Origin: Flavobacterium sp. LC2016-01
Lineage (GTDB): Bacteria; Bacteroidota; Bacteroidia; Flavobacteriales; Flavobacteriaceae
Assembly: GCF_009711135.1 (NCBI RefSeq)
Contig: NZ_WMIC01000006.1
Location: 360,555 to 424,554 of the forward strand
Length of the DNA stretch: 64,000 bases
Direction: 5' to 3'
In this document: positions 34,037 through 41,533 of the stretch, one piece after another
Layout of the letters: each line of letters opens with the position of its first letter
How positions within the stretch are numbered: position 1 is the first letter of the stretch
Program-made: the position numbers and the translations under genes
The notes under the pieces: model-generated
The model's database searches: none
Told to the model about the DNA's origin: nothing
What the model saw: the letters and a program-made list of their open reading frames with translations, nothing else

Positions 34037-34555
34037 ATGCAAAACCTTCCCAAAAAAGTTCGAAGCAAAAAATTAAATTCAAGAGTTGATTTAACCGCAA
34101 TGGTCAGTGTTTCTTTTTTACTGATTATATTTTTTATGGTTGTTGGAGAATTGTCTAAACCAAAAAGTATTGATTTGAGTAGAAATGATTGTTGTGATTG
34201 CCCTATTCCACACTATGAGGAAAATAGATCGATAACCGTTATGTTAGGTGAAAATGATAAACTAATATATTATATGGGAATTTTAAGTTCTCCCATAATT
34301 GCTCCTAAAGAAATTAAATATGGTAAAGATGGAATTCGCCAAGAATTACTAAAAAGAAATAAAAGTATGCTTGAATATTCTGCTGCTTTAGGAAAACCTG
34401 GAAGAGGAATTTCAGTAATTATAAAGCCAACCAAAAAATCTAACTTCAAAAATTTAGTTGACATGTTAGACGAAATGAAAATTGCCAATATAGATTCTTA
34501 TTCAGTTGTACCTGAATTTAGTCCCGAAGAGTCAAAATTAATAGCTTCAAAATAA
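34037..34555 (+). CDS. ExbD/TolR-like protein lacking the membrane Asp, tandem copy 3
   Basis: 172 residues, again with S24 replacing Asp and a conserved N-terminus. The variable segment reads RNDCCDCPIPHYEENRS, with three cysteines close together. The periplasmic core is closest to the canonical flavobacterial type in YYMGILSSPI and YGKDGIRQEL. The 26-base gap from copy 2 repeats the spacing of the first pair, consistent with unit duplication. DNA at the 5' ends of the three copies is nearly the same, suggesting recent duplication or gene conversion. Confidence 0.85.
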   Translation: MQNLPKKVRSKKLNSRVDLTAMVSVSFLLIIFFMVVGELSKPKSIDLSRNDCCDCPIPHYEENRSITVMLGENDKLIYYMGILSSPIIAPKEIKYGKDGIRQELLKRNKSMLEYSAALGKPGRGISVIIKPTKKSNFKNLVDMLDEMKIANIDSYSVVPEFSPEESKLIASK

Positions 34556-34567
34556 TTCCGAAATGTT

Positions 34568-34667
34568 TGTCATTCTGAGGAACGAAGAATCACAACAGTA
34601 ACTCGACAAAGATTGACGATCTTGCATGCGGAAATTCTTGTGTGGTTCTTCGTTCCTCAGAATGACA
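34568..34667. repeat. Dispersed inverted repeat, family B, copy 2
   Basis: Left arm TGTCATTCTGAGGAACGAAG (34568 onward) pairs with CTTCGTTCCTCAGAATGACA (to 34667), with a few mismatches further in. It corresponds to copy 1 at 18048-18149 in arm position and spacing. It follows the ExbD triplet and could end its transcript. Confidence 0.75.
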
Positions 34668-34690
34668 CAAAATCTTCTTTTGAAAACATG

Positions 34691-34776
34691 TGCCCTAGCC
34701 CTGATCGAAGCGGCATCCTTTTTCTGGCTTCTTTAGCCAGGAAAAGATATAGCGAAGAGCAGGAAATAGCTTCTAA
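34691..34776 (+). repeat. Structured dispersed repeat, family A, copy 2
   Basis: TGCCCTAGCCCTGATCGAAG, CGGCATC, a hairpin around CTGGCT/AGCCAG, then GATATAGCGAAGAGCAGGAA and AGCTTCTAA. Flanks agree with copy 1 at 16542-16652, while the hairpin sequence is unrelated. Read in the plus direction. Confidence 0.75.
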
Positions 34777-34819
34777 TTTAAATAGAAATAACAATTTTAA
34801 AAATTCCAAATTCCAATTA

Positions 34820-34888
34820 TAACAAGATTCTCGACTCCGCTCGAACTGACAAACGTGAAACTTGAAACAAAGAAAACCTGAAACAAAA
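34820..34888. repeat. Composite repeat tail: TCGACTCCGCTCGAACTGAC phrase and family C unit, copy 3
   Basis: CTCGACTCCGCTCGAACTGA (near 34832) is a phrase I associate with Bacteroidetes intergenic repeats. Family C words GAAACTTGAAAC and CCTGAAAC follow. Together with the two elements before it, the 382-base ExbD-rpsA gap is almost entirely repeat-derived. Confidence 0.55.
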
Positions 34889-34889
34889 A

Positions 34890-34915
34890 AAAGTCCCACA
34901 TTGCTGTGGGACTTT
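34890..34915 (-). terminator. Rho-independent terminator of rpsA
   Basis: AAAGTCCCACA pairs with TGTGGGACTTT across a four-base loop. On the minus strand it is followed by a T-run, placing it as the rpsA terminator. Confidence 0.92.
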
Positions 34916-34937
34916 CTATTTATAAAAAATCTAAGAA

Positions 34938-36716
34938 TTATTTTTTCTCAGTTTTTTCCATTTTAGCTTTTAATGCAGCTAATACATCATTGTTATCTCC
35001 TAAAGTTGCAGCTGGTGCATTAGTAGTAGAGTTAGATGAAGTATTTTCAGTTGCAGCTTTCACATTTTTCTCTTCTTCTTCACGGAAGATAGCAGTGTGA
35101 GAAGCAACTACTCTTTTGAATTCTTTGTTGAATTCGATTACTTTGAAATCAGCAGTATCACCTTTTTTCAATTTCTTTCCGTCTTCTTTTTCAAGGTGAC
35201 GAGTAGGAATGAAAGCAACGATATCATCTCCGAATTCTACAGTAGCTCCTTTGTCAACGATTTCAGAAATTTCACCATTGTGGATAGTTCCTACAGCGAA
35301 AGAATCTTCGTATTGATCCCAAGGATTAGCAGTAGTTTGTTTGTGACCTAAAGATAATTTACGTCCTTCAACATCTAATTCTAATACAACTACATCAAGT
35401 TTTTCACCAACATTTACAAATTCAGATGGGTGTTTGATTTTCTTAGTCCAAGAAAGGTCAGAAATGTAGATTAATCCATCAATTCCTTCTTCTAATTCTA
35501 CGAAAATACCAAAGTTTGTAAAGTTTCTAACGATACCTGTATGTTTAGAACCTACTGGGTATTTAGAAGTAATGTCAGTCCATGGATCTTGAGTCAATTG
35601 TTTGATACCTAATGACATTTTACGGTCATCTCTATCTAAAGTTAAGATAACAGCCTCAACAACATCTCCAACTTTCACGAAGTCCTGAGCAGAACGTAAG
35701 TGAGTTGACCATGACATTTCAGAAACGTGGATTAAACCTTCAACACCTTCAGCAACTTCGATAAATGCACCGTAATCAGCGATTACAACTACTTTACCTT
35801 TTACTTTATCACCAATAGTTAAATTAGCATCTAAAGCATCCCATGGGTGAGCGTTTAATTGTTTCAATCCTAATTGAATTCTTGTTTTCTCATCATCGAA
35901 ATCAAGGATTACAACGTTTAATTTTTGGTCTAATTCAAGAACTTCACTTGGGTGGTTGATTCTGCTCCAAGAAAGGTCAGTAATGTGAATTAATCCGTCA
36001 ACACCACCTAAGTCAATGAACACACCATAAGAAGTAATGTTTTTAACAACACCTTCTAATACTTGTCCTTTTTGTAATTGACCGATGATTTCTTTTTTCT
36101 GTACTTCGATATCAGCTTCGATAAGCGCTTTATGAGATACAACAACGTTTTTGAATTCGTGGTTAATTTTTACCACTTTGAATTCCATCATTTTGTTTAC
36201 ATATACATCGTAGTCTCTAATTGGCTTAACATCAATTTGAGAACCAGGTAAGAAAGCTTCAATTCCGAAAACGTCAACGATCATACCACCTTTAGTTCTG
36301 CATTTTACAAAACCATTAACGATTTCTCCTGTTTCATTTGCAGAAATAACTCTATCCCATGATTTAATAGTACGTGCTTTTCTGTGAGATAATACTAATT
36401 GACCTGTTTTATCCTCACGGATGTCGATTAATACTTCTACTTTGTCACCAACTTTTAAGTTCGGGTTGTAACGGAATTCGTTTAAAGAAATAACACCTTC
36501 CGATTTTGCGTTGATATCAACGATAACGTCTCTATCTGTAATTCTAACAACTACACCTTCAACTACTTCTTCTTGATCTGTAGCGATGAAAGTTTTTGAA
36601 ACTAGTTCTTCGAATTCTTGTAAGTTTTTCTCATCTACTGCATCAATTCCTTCTTGGAAGTTATGCCAGTTAAAATTTGCTAAAAACTCTTCTTGTGATT
36701 TTAATTGTTCAGACAT
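34938..36716 (-). CDS. rpsA: 30S ribosomal protein S1
   Basis: 592 residues with six S1 RNA-binding repeats. The first begins near VVEGVVVRITDRDVIVDI and the last near GEISEIVDKGATVEF. Repeats 3-5 are the best conserved (YGVFIDLGGVDGLIHITDLSW, YGAFIEVAEGVEGLIHVSEMSW and FGIFVELEEGIDGLIYISDLSW patterns). The tail is Asn/Thr/Ala-rich and ends in Lys. S1 binds mRNA on the small ribosomal subunit; in Bacteroidetes, where Shine-Dalgarno signals are weak, AU-rich leader binding matters. A ~120-base leader with an exact promoter element precedes it. Confidence 0.97.
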   Translation of the reverse strand: MSEQLKSQEEFLANFNWHNFQEGIDAVDEKNLQEFEELVSKTFIATDQEEVVEGVVVRITDRDVIVDINAKSEGVISLNEFRYNPNLKVGDKVEVLIDIREDKTGQLVLSHRKARTIKSWDRVISANETGEIVNGFVKCRTKGGMIVDVFGIEAFLPGSQIDVKPIRDYDVYVNKMMEFKVVKINHEFKNVVVSHKALIEADIEVQKKEIIGQLQKGQVLEGVVKNITSYGVFIDLGGVDGLIHITDLSWSRINHPSEVLELDQKLNVVILDFDDEKTRIQLGLKQLNAHPWDALDANLTIGDKVKGKVVVIADYGAFIEVAEGVEGLIHVSEMSWSTHLRSAQDFVKVGDVVEAVILTLDRDDRKMSLGIKQLTQDPWTDITSKYPVGSKHTGIVRNFTNFGIFVELEEGIDGLIYISDLSWTKKIKHPSEFVNVGEKLDVVVLELDVEGRKLSLGHKQTTANPWDQYEDSFAVGTIHNGEISEIVDKGATVEFGDDIVAFIPTRHLEKEDGKKLKKGDTADFKVIEFNKEFKRVVASHTAIFREEEEKNVKAATENTSSNSTTNAPAATLGDNNDVLAALKAKMEKTEKK

Positions 36717-36834
36717 GCTGATAAAAAATTTGTATTCTGTTTTCCTCGAGTTTCATAAAGCAGTAGAAAAAACAGAAGTTGTTTTACATAAATAGTTGAT
36801 ACCTAAAGGAAACTCTTCTTTGCCAAAAGGTTTG

Positions 36835-36842
36835 CAAAATTA
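36835..36842 (-). promoter_or_regulatory. rpsA -7 promoter element (TAATTTTG on the minus strand)
   Basis: Exact TAnnTTTG on the minus strand about 119 bases before the rpsA ATG. The resulting leader is long enough to hold an S1 autoregulatory site, though no fold is obvious by eye. Confidence 0.55.
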
Positions 36843-36930
36843 CTACAAATATTTGTAATTGCAAAACAATTCTAAATGATTATCAGTCAATTGTTCAAGA
36901 GCAGACGATTTAGGGTTTTTCAAGGCGTAA

Positions 36931-37001
36931 AGTCCCGCTTTCGCTCTTATCTTTTATGGTGAACCCCACCATAAAAGGATAACCGCTCTATCGGGGCTAG
37001 A
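36931..37001 (-). repeat. Structured dispersed repeat, family A, copy 3 (diverged, minus strand)
   Basis: Read on the minus strand: CTAGCCCCGATAGAGCGG, TTATCCTTTTATGGTG, five-base loop, CACCATAAAAGATAAGAGCG and AAAGCGGGAC. The 11-bp hairpin is perfect (36951-36961 with 36967-36977). The core order matches family A copies at 16542 and 34691, with several changes. It lies upstream of the rpsA promoter. Confidence 0.6.
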
Positions 37002-37039
37002 CTAGAAAGTTTTGTTTTCATAAGAACCTTGGAAACGAA

Positions 37040-37068
37040 ACCCGACAGGTTTTTAAAACCTGTCGGGT
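37040..37068. terminator. Perfect 14-bp palindromic hairpin (ACCCGACAGGTTTT), terminator or repeat
   Basis: Arms 37040-37053 and 37055-37068 are fully complementary around one base. It follows the minus-strand lipoprotein gene ending at 37106. A related CCCGACA hairpin lies at 38015-38050, so this may be another repeat type used as a terminator. Confidence 0.65.
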
Positions 37069-37105
37069 GTAATTAATGATATTCCCAAAAGAACAAAGTA
37101 CTTTT

Positions 37106-37600
37106 TTACTTTTCCCAAAACTCTTTCTGAATTTCTTTATATTCGCTTCTACTAAAAGAATATTCATTTCCTGAAAACGGACTAAGTTGTTGCAACATAT
37201 AATCTTTTATTGATATATCCATTCTAATACATCGCCCTGCCAAATAATTCACCTCTTGGTTATCAAACTTGTGTCTAAATAATATTTCTCTAATTTTAGG
37301 ATAATTTTGCTCCACTAATGCTTTAAAAGCAAAACAACGAACCATTGGTTTTTCACATTCAGTCAACAAAACCAAATTATTAGCCTCAACTTCACTCACA
37401 AATTTTTTAAAACTTGCTCGATCCTTAAGTAAATAAGATAAATAAGGGTTTTCTGTCCTGAAATCATAATAAGCTTTACCAAGATTATCATTTTTAAGAA
37501 TTACATCTAGTTTTGTTGTTGGAATAAAATTTTCCATTTTCTTTTCGCAACTTATAAGAGCAAACAATATAAATACACAGAAAATTTTAAAACATTTCAT
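37106..37600 (-). CDS. Hypothetical lipoprotein, 164 residues
   Basis: A lipoprotein signal ends at Cys19 (FILFALISC). The mature protein is mostly helical (LVLLTECEKPMVRCFAFKAL, YPKIREILFRHKF, VNYLAGRCIRMDISIKDYMLQQL read in parts). The central block, where loss and change of 'value' is spread over short helices, looks HEAT-repeat-like. No family is recognised. Four bases separate it from the upstream membrane-protein gene, so the pair is co-transcribed. Confidence 0.7.
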   Translation of the reverse strand: MKCFKIFCVFILFALISCEKKMENFIPTTKLDVILKNDNLGKAYYDFRTENPYLSYLLKDRASFKKFVSEVEANNLVLLTECEKPMVRCFAFKALVEQNYPKIREILFRHKFDNQEVNYLAGRCIRMDISIKDYMLQQLSPFSGNEYSFSRSEYKEIQKEFWEK

Positions 37601-37604
37601 TTTT

Positions 37605-37958
37605 TTATCGTTTTTTCTTGATCAAAAAATATCCACCCAAAACCGAAACAGGCGCAAAAACAAAAATCGCCAACAATTGCGTCCAGGAACTACCACTCGA
37701 TTTAAAAAGCGAAAAAGTGGCAAAACCAGCTATAATAACAAAAAGAATATAATTAATTTTTAAATTTCTGCTTCTCGAAATAAGCTGAGTAACAAGCCCA
37801 CTTAAAAAAGAAAAGACAGACCCGTAAACAAATGTCAAAACCATAAATAATCCTGAAGCATCTGAATGTGGCTTAACTCCTGAAATTTGAAACAAAAGCA
37901 ATGATGTAACTACAAAAATGGCATAACCTGCTATTACAGCTAAAATTTGTCTAATCAT
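37605..37958 (-). CDS. Hypothetical four-helix membrane protein, 117 residues
   Basis: Hydrophobic segments at about 4-25, 38-60, 70-86 and 92-112, with a basic loop (SRSRNLKINY) after the second and a KKKR C-terminus. This predicts four inner-membrane helices with N- and C-termini in the cytoplasm. An exact -7 element lies 18 bases before the ATG. It is the first gene of a two-gene unit with the lipoprotein. Function unknown. Confidence 0.72.
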   Translation of the reverse strand: MIRQILAVIAGYAIFVVTSLLLFQISGVKPHSDASGLFMVLTFVYGSVFSFLSGLVTQLISRSRNLKINYILFVIIAGFATFSLFKSSGSSWTQLLAIFVFAPVSVLGGYFLIKKKR

Positions 37959-37975
37959 AAATTTAATCTTTAAAT

Positions 37976-37983
37976 CAAAAATA
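37976..37983 (-). promoter_or_regulatory. Bacteroidetes -7 promoter element (TATTTTTG on the minus strand)
   Basis: Exact TAnnTTTG 18 bases before the ATG at 37958. Confidence 0.55.
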
Positions 37984-38014
37984 AGTTTTTTGATTCAATT
38001 TCATTCTTTTAAAC

Positions 38015-38050
38015 AACAAACCCGACAAATAAAAATTTATCGGGTTTGTT
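38015..38050. terminator. Hairpin terminator after the nucleoside permease gene
   Basis: AACAAACCCGACAAAT pairs with ATTTATCGGGTTTGTT (one mismatch) across a four-base loop. It sits 16 bases past the permease stop. Confidence 0.75.
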
Positions 38051-38065
38051 TTATACTATTTATTC

Positions 38066-39442
38066 TTAGTGACTCAAATTCTCAATTTCCTTCGGATCAT
38101 GTTTATGCTTAAACAGCAAAGCAAAAGCAATTGCAATTATTAAAGCGTAAGCCGCAAATGAAAGCCAAATCGTATGCCAGTCTTTCATCATAATTGGATT
38201 TGAAAAAATTCCATCTGCAGAAATTGAATTCCCTTGACCTTTTACAAATTCTAACATTTTAGAGTTTGTTGTATCGGTTTGTAAAAACCCAGCCAACTCA
38301 GTTGTATTAGCAAATGATTTTGTAAAGAAACGATCAATCGCCCAACCAGAAGTTAAACTACCTAAAACAGCTCCTACTCCATTGGTCATCATCATAAACA
38401 AACCTTGTGCAGAAGAACGAATTTTAGAATCAGTATTGCTTTCTACGAATAATGAACCTGAAATATTGAAGAAATCAAATGCCATTCCGTAAACGATACA
38501 AGACAGGATAATCATCCATAATCCTCCTACAGGATCTCCAAAAGCAAATAATCCGAAACGTAAAACCCAAGCCAGCATACTAATAAGCATAACTTGTTTA
38601 ATTCCGAAACGCTTTAAGAAAAACGGAATTGCCAATATAAATAACGTCTCAGAAACCTGAGAAATCGACATAATAATGGTAGAATACCTTATAACGAAAG
38701 AATCTGCATATTTAGGAAAGTGTTTAAACTCATCCAAGAACACATCTCCATAAGCATTTGTCAATTGTAATGCTCCTCCTAAAAACATAGAAAAAACAAA
38801 AAACAGAGCCATTTTGTAGTTTGCAAACAATTTAAAAGACTCTAAACCAAAAGTTTCAATCCAAGTTGCATTTTCTTTTATTAAACGCTGTGGTTCACAT
38901 TTTGGCAATGTAAAAGCGTAAACTCCAAGAATTAAAGCACCAACTCCCGCAATATAAAACTGATATTCAGTTGCTTTGCTTCCGCTTAAATTCGTAATCC
39001 ACATAGCAACAATAAAACCTATTGTTCCCCAAACACGAATTGGAGGAAAATCTTTTACAATATTTTTGTTATTTAATTTCAACGAAGTATATGAAATAGA
39101 ATTACTTAAAGCAATTGTTGGCATATAACAGCACATTGCCAAAAGCATCACAACAATAAAATTATCAGGAGTCGTTACTTGTGCAATTCCAAACAAAACT
39201 ACAGCATAAAGAATATGAAGAATTCCGTATAATTTTTCAGCATTTACCCATCTGTCGGCAATAATTCCGGTTAATGTAGGCATGAACAAAGAAGCAATTC
39301 CCATGGTTCCAAATACTAAACCAAATTGTGTTCCTTCCCAATTTTTGGTACCAAACCAATAATTCCCAATAGTAATAAGCCAAGCTCCCCAAACAAAAAA
39401 CTGAAGAAAGCTCATCACGATTAACCTGTTTTTAATTCCCAT
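38066..39442 (-). CDS. MFS nucleoside permease (NupG/XapB-like, NHS family)
   Basis: 458 residues with 12 membrane helices. The N-terminus MSFLQFFVWGAWLITIGNYW and the PPIRVWGTIGFIVAMW segment (near residue 133) are typical of nucleoside:H+ symporters, and ANSFVRQLS-type motifs are replaced by the local GSLFVESNTDSKIRSSAQGLF. A ~30-residue loop (about 385-420) lies before the last helices. It imports nucleosides across the inner membrane by proton symport. It lies 69 bases downstream of cmk on the same strand, which makes metabolic sense because cmk phosphorylates CMP/dCMP. Confidence 0.85.
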   Translation of the reverse strand: MGIKNRLIVMSFLQFFVWGAWLITIGNYWFGTKNWEGTQFGLVFGTMGIASLFMPTLTGIIADRWVNAEKLYGILHILYAVVLFGIAQVTTPDNFIVVMLLAMCCYMPTIALSNSISYTSLKLNNKNIVKDFPPIRVWGTIGFIVAMWITNLSGSKATEYQFYIAGVGALILGVYAFTLPKCEPQRLIKENATWIETFGLESFKLFANYKMALFFVFSMFLGGALQLTNAYGDVFLDEFKHFPKYADSFVIRYSTIIMSISQVSETLFILAIPFFLKRFGIKQVMLISMLAWVLRFGLFAFGDPVGGLWMIILSCIVYGMAFDFFNISGSLFVESNTDSKIRSSAQGLFMMMTNGVGAVLGSLTSGWAIDRFFTKSFANTTELAGFLQTDTTNSKMLEFVKGQGNSISADGIFSNPIMMKDWHTIWLSFAAYALIIAIAFALLFKHKHDPKEIENLSH

Positions 39443-39511
39443 ATAGTGAAATTGTCTTTTTAGTAAAAATGAAGCGGTAAAACTACCATTAAAAATAATA
39501 TCTACAAAAAA

Positions 39512-40204
39512 TTAATCTATTTTAACAACATCATTTATCAACTCTAAAACAGCAGCAAACTGTTCTTCTTTATTTAAGTAGGAATTATCTATTTCAATTG
39601 CATCGTCGGCAATTACTAAAGGAGAATCTTCACGATGCGTGTCTATGTAATCACGGTCAACAACATTCTTCAACACTTCTTCGTAGGTAACATCGTCACC
39701 TTTTTGCTGTAATTCATCAAAACGTCTTTGTGCGCGTGTTTCTGCACTAGCAGTCATAAATATTTTAAGTTCGGCATCAGGAAAAACTACTGTTCCAATA
39801 TCTCTTCCGTCCATCACTATAGCTTTATTTTTTCCCATTTCCTGCTGTTGTTCTACCAATTTAGAACGTACCTCTGAAACTTCTGCTACTTTGCTTACAA
39901 AATTAGAAACCTCAATAGTCCTAATCTGCTTCTCTACATTTTCACCATTTAAATACATTTCTGCAAAACCTAAATCGGCATTGAATTTAAATTCTAATTG
40001 AATTTTAGGCAAAGTTTCAATCAATGCTTTTTTATCGAAAGAATCAGTTGTAATAAGTTGGTTCTGCATAGCAAAATACGCAACCGCACGATACATCGCT
40101 CCCGTATCTACATACACATATTCAAGTTCTTTTGCCAATTGTTTTGCCAAAGTACTTTTCCCTGTTGATGAAAATCCGTCGATAGCAATTGTAATTTTTT
40201 TCAA
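39512..40204 (-). CDS. cmk: Cytidylate kinase
   Basis: 230 residues. P-loop DGFSSTGKST (residues 9-18), the nucleotide-binding VDTGAMYRAVAYF, the DGRDIGTVVFPDAELKIFMTA segment (about 136-156) and the LID region AETRAQRRFDEL. It phosphorylates CMP and dCMP with ATP in the cytoplasm. In many bacteria cmk neighbours rpsA; here four genes (nucleoside permease, membrane protein, lipoprotein, then the repeat) separate them. It is 35 bases downstream of an L,D-transpeptidase gene. Confidence 0.96.
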   Translation of the reverse strand: MKKITIAIDGFSSTGKSTLAKQLAKELEYVYVDTGAMYRAVAYFAMQNQLITTDSFDKKALIETLPKIQLEFKFNADLGFAEMYLNGENVEKQIRTIEVSNFVSKVAEVSEVRSKLVEQQQEMGKNKAIVMDGRDIGTVVFPDAELKIFMTASAETRAQRRFDELQQKGDDVTYEEVLKNVVDRDYIDTHREDSPLVIADDAIEIDNSYLNKEEQFAAVLELINDVVKID

Positions 40205-40239
40205 TTTTTTATGTTTTAAATTTTATTCTTTATAGCTGT

Positions 40240-40839
40240 TTAATAATAAATTTTCATCAAAATATTTGATTCTGAATGATCTATTATTTTTGCTATTCTT
40301 TCAAAATACTTTCTGTTGACCATTGGACAGCCAAAACTGTTGCAAATGTAACCATCTTTCTCTTTATACGGAACATCATAGTAGTAATGAAAAACAATAT
40401 CTCTTTTATATGCATTATTATTACTTTTATCTAAACCATACATTTTATAGGCTTTCCCAAACTTTCCTATATATGAATTTCCTATGCAGTAACTTCCTAA
40501 TGAAGTACTAAGAGAATTTGGCACGTTGCTAAATTGAAGCTTTCCTTTAACCCCGGTTTCAGAACCAGAACCGTGAGCCACTAAACCTTTATCTATAATT
40601 TTATTGTTTTTTAAATCGTAAACAAAAAATCTATTTTTTCCCGATCTAATCTTCATGTCAATAAAAAATGCGATATCCTTATTGTATTTCGAATTACTTT
40701 TGATCAGCTTTTTTACTTCCTTTACCTGAAAATCAATCCTTTTGTCTATTTGGGTGTCTTCATGATCTTTTTTACAGATAAGATTGTAAATAATAAAACC
40801 AAAAAAAATAAAAAGTACAGTAAAAAAAATCTTTTTCAT
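40240..40839 (-). CDS. L,D-transpeptidase catalytic-domain protein (YkuD_2 type), copy 2 of a tandem pair
   Basis: 199 residues. One N-terminal membrane helix (FFTVLFIFFGFIIYNLI, residues ~5-21) serves as signal or anchor. The catalytic fold has HGSGSETG, a His in VFHYYYDVP and the nucleophile Cys in NSFGCPMV. The usual motif is SHGC; here His is replaced by Phe. Such enzymes cross-link or attach proteins to peptidoglycan through diaminopimelate residues in the periplasm, though this short murein-L,D-transpeptidase-like family is largely uncharacterised. It is a close paralogue of the gene at 40924. Confidence 0.82.
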   Translation of the reverse strand: MKKIFFTVLFIFFGFIIYNLICKKDHEDTQIDKRIDFQVKEVKKLIKSNSKYNKDIAFFIDMKIRSGKNRFFVYDLKNNKIIDKGLVAHGSGSETGVKGKLQFSNVPNSLSTSLGSYCIGNSYIGKFGKAYKMYGLDKSNNNAYKRDIVFHYYYDVPYKEKDGYICNSFGCPMVNRKYFERIAKIIDHSESNILMKIYY

Positions 40840-40860
40840 ATAAAATCAAGACAAAAAAAA

Positions 40861-40902
40861 TCCTTTATAATCGAAAACAAAACTGTTTACAACCATAAAG
40901 GA
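40861..40902 (-). terminator. Terminator after the first L,D-transpeptidase
   Basis: TCCTTTAT pairs with ATAAAGGA across a 26-base spacer. On the minus strand it is followed by eight T. It separates the two transpeptidase genes. Confidence 0.55.
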
Positions 40903-40923
40903 CTATAAATTTAATACCTATTT

Positions 40924-41529
40924 TTAATAATAAATATCCATTACGATATTCGTCTTAGAATTATCAATTAACTTTTGGATTCTTTTAAAAAACTCTTCGT
41001 TTACCATTGGACATCCGTGGCTGTTGCTAATGTAATAATCCTGTTCTTGTAATGGAACTGCAGAATAAGCATGTAAAACAATAGCTCTTTCTAAAGCTTT
41101 ATTGTTCGTTTCGTCTAAACCTGCTAATCTATAAGCTTTCCCGAAAATTCCTTTATATGTTTTTCCAATTGCATATCTTCCAAGTGCAGTGCAATTAGAA
41201 TTTGGCATATTGCTGAATTTAAGCATGCCTTTAATACCGGTTTCAGAACCAGAACCGTGAGCTACAAGACCTTGATCTATAACTTCGTTCTTTTCTAAAT
41301 CATAGACAAAAAAACGGTTTTTTCCAGAAGGAACTTTCATATCAATCAAAAAAGCAATTTTAGTATTGTATTTGCTATCCTGATTAATTAAGTTTTTTAT
41401 GTCTGTTATTCTGCTGTTGATTCTTTCGATCTCGACATTGGTTATCGTAGATTCATCTTCATTGAAATAGTGTTTAGCTCCCGTAAAAACACTCACAGTC
41501 ATGAACAAAAATAAAGTAAATATTTTCAT
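40924..41529 (-). CDS. L,D-transpeptidase catalytic-domain protein (YkuD_2 type), copy 1 of a tandem pair
   Basis: 201 residues with a signal peptide (MKIFTLFLFMTVSVFTGA). The catalytic site has a His in VLHAYSAVP and NSHGCPMV with the nucleophile Cys and intact preceding His. The segment KIAFLIDMKVPSGKNRFFVYDL also occurs, with small changes, in copy 2. It starts four bases after the porQ stop, so it is in the porQ transcript. Periplasmic peptidoglycan remodelling is the inferred role. Its link to type IX secretion is by position only. Confidence 0.86.
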   Translation of the reverse strand: MKIFTLFLFMTVSVFTGAKHYFNEDESTITNVEIERINSRITDIKNLINQDSKYNTKIAFLIDMKVPSGKNRFFVYDLEKNEVIDQGLVAHGSGSETGIKGMLKFSNMPNSNCTALGRYAIGKTYKGIFGKAYRLAGLDETNNKALERAIVLHAYSAVPLQEQDYYISNSHGCPMVNEEFFKRIQKLIDNSKTNIVMDIYY

Positions 41530-41533
41530 ATTA

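Noticed and set aside
34613..34899. Short frames of 69 and 80 residues in the ExbD-rpsA gap
   Set aside because: They run across three repeat elements and a terminator; no protein family and no promoter.
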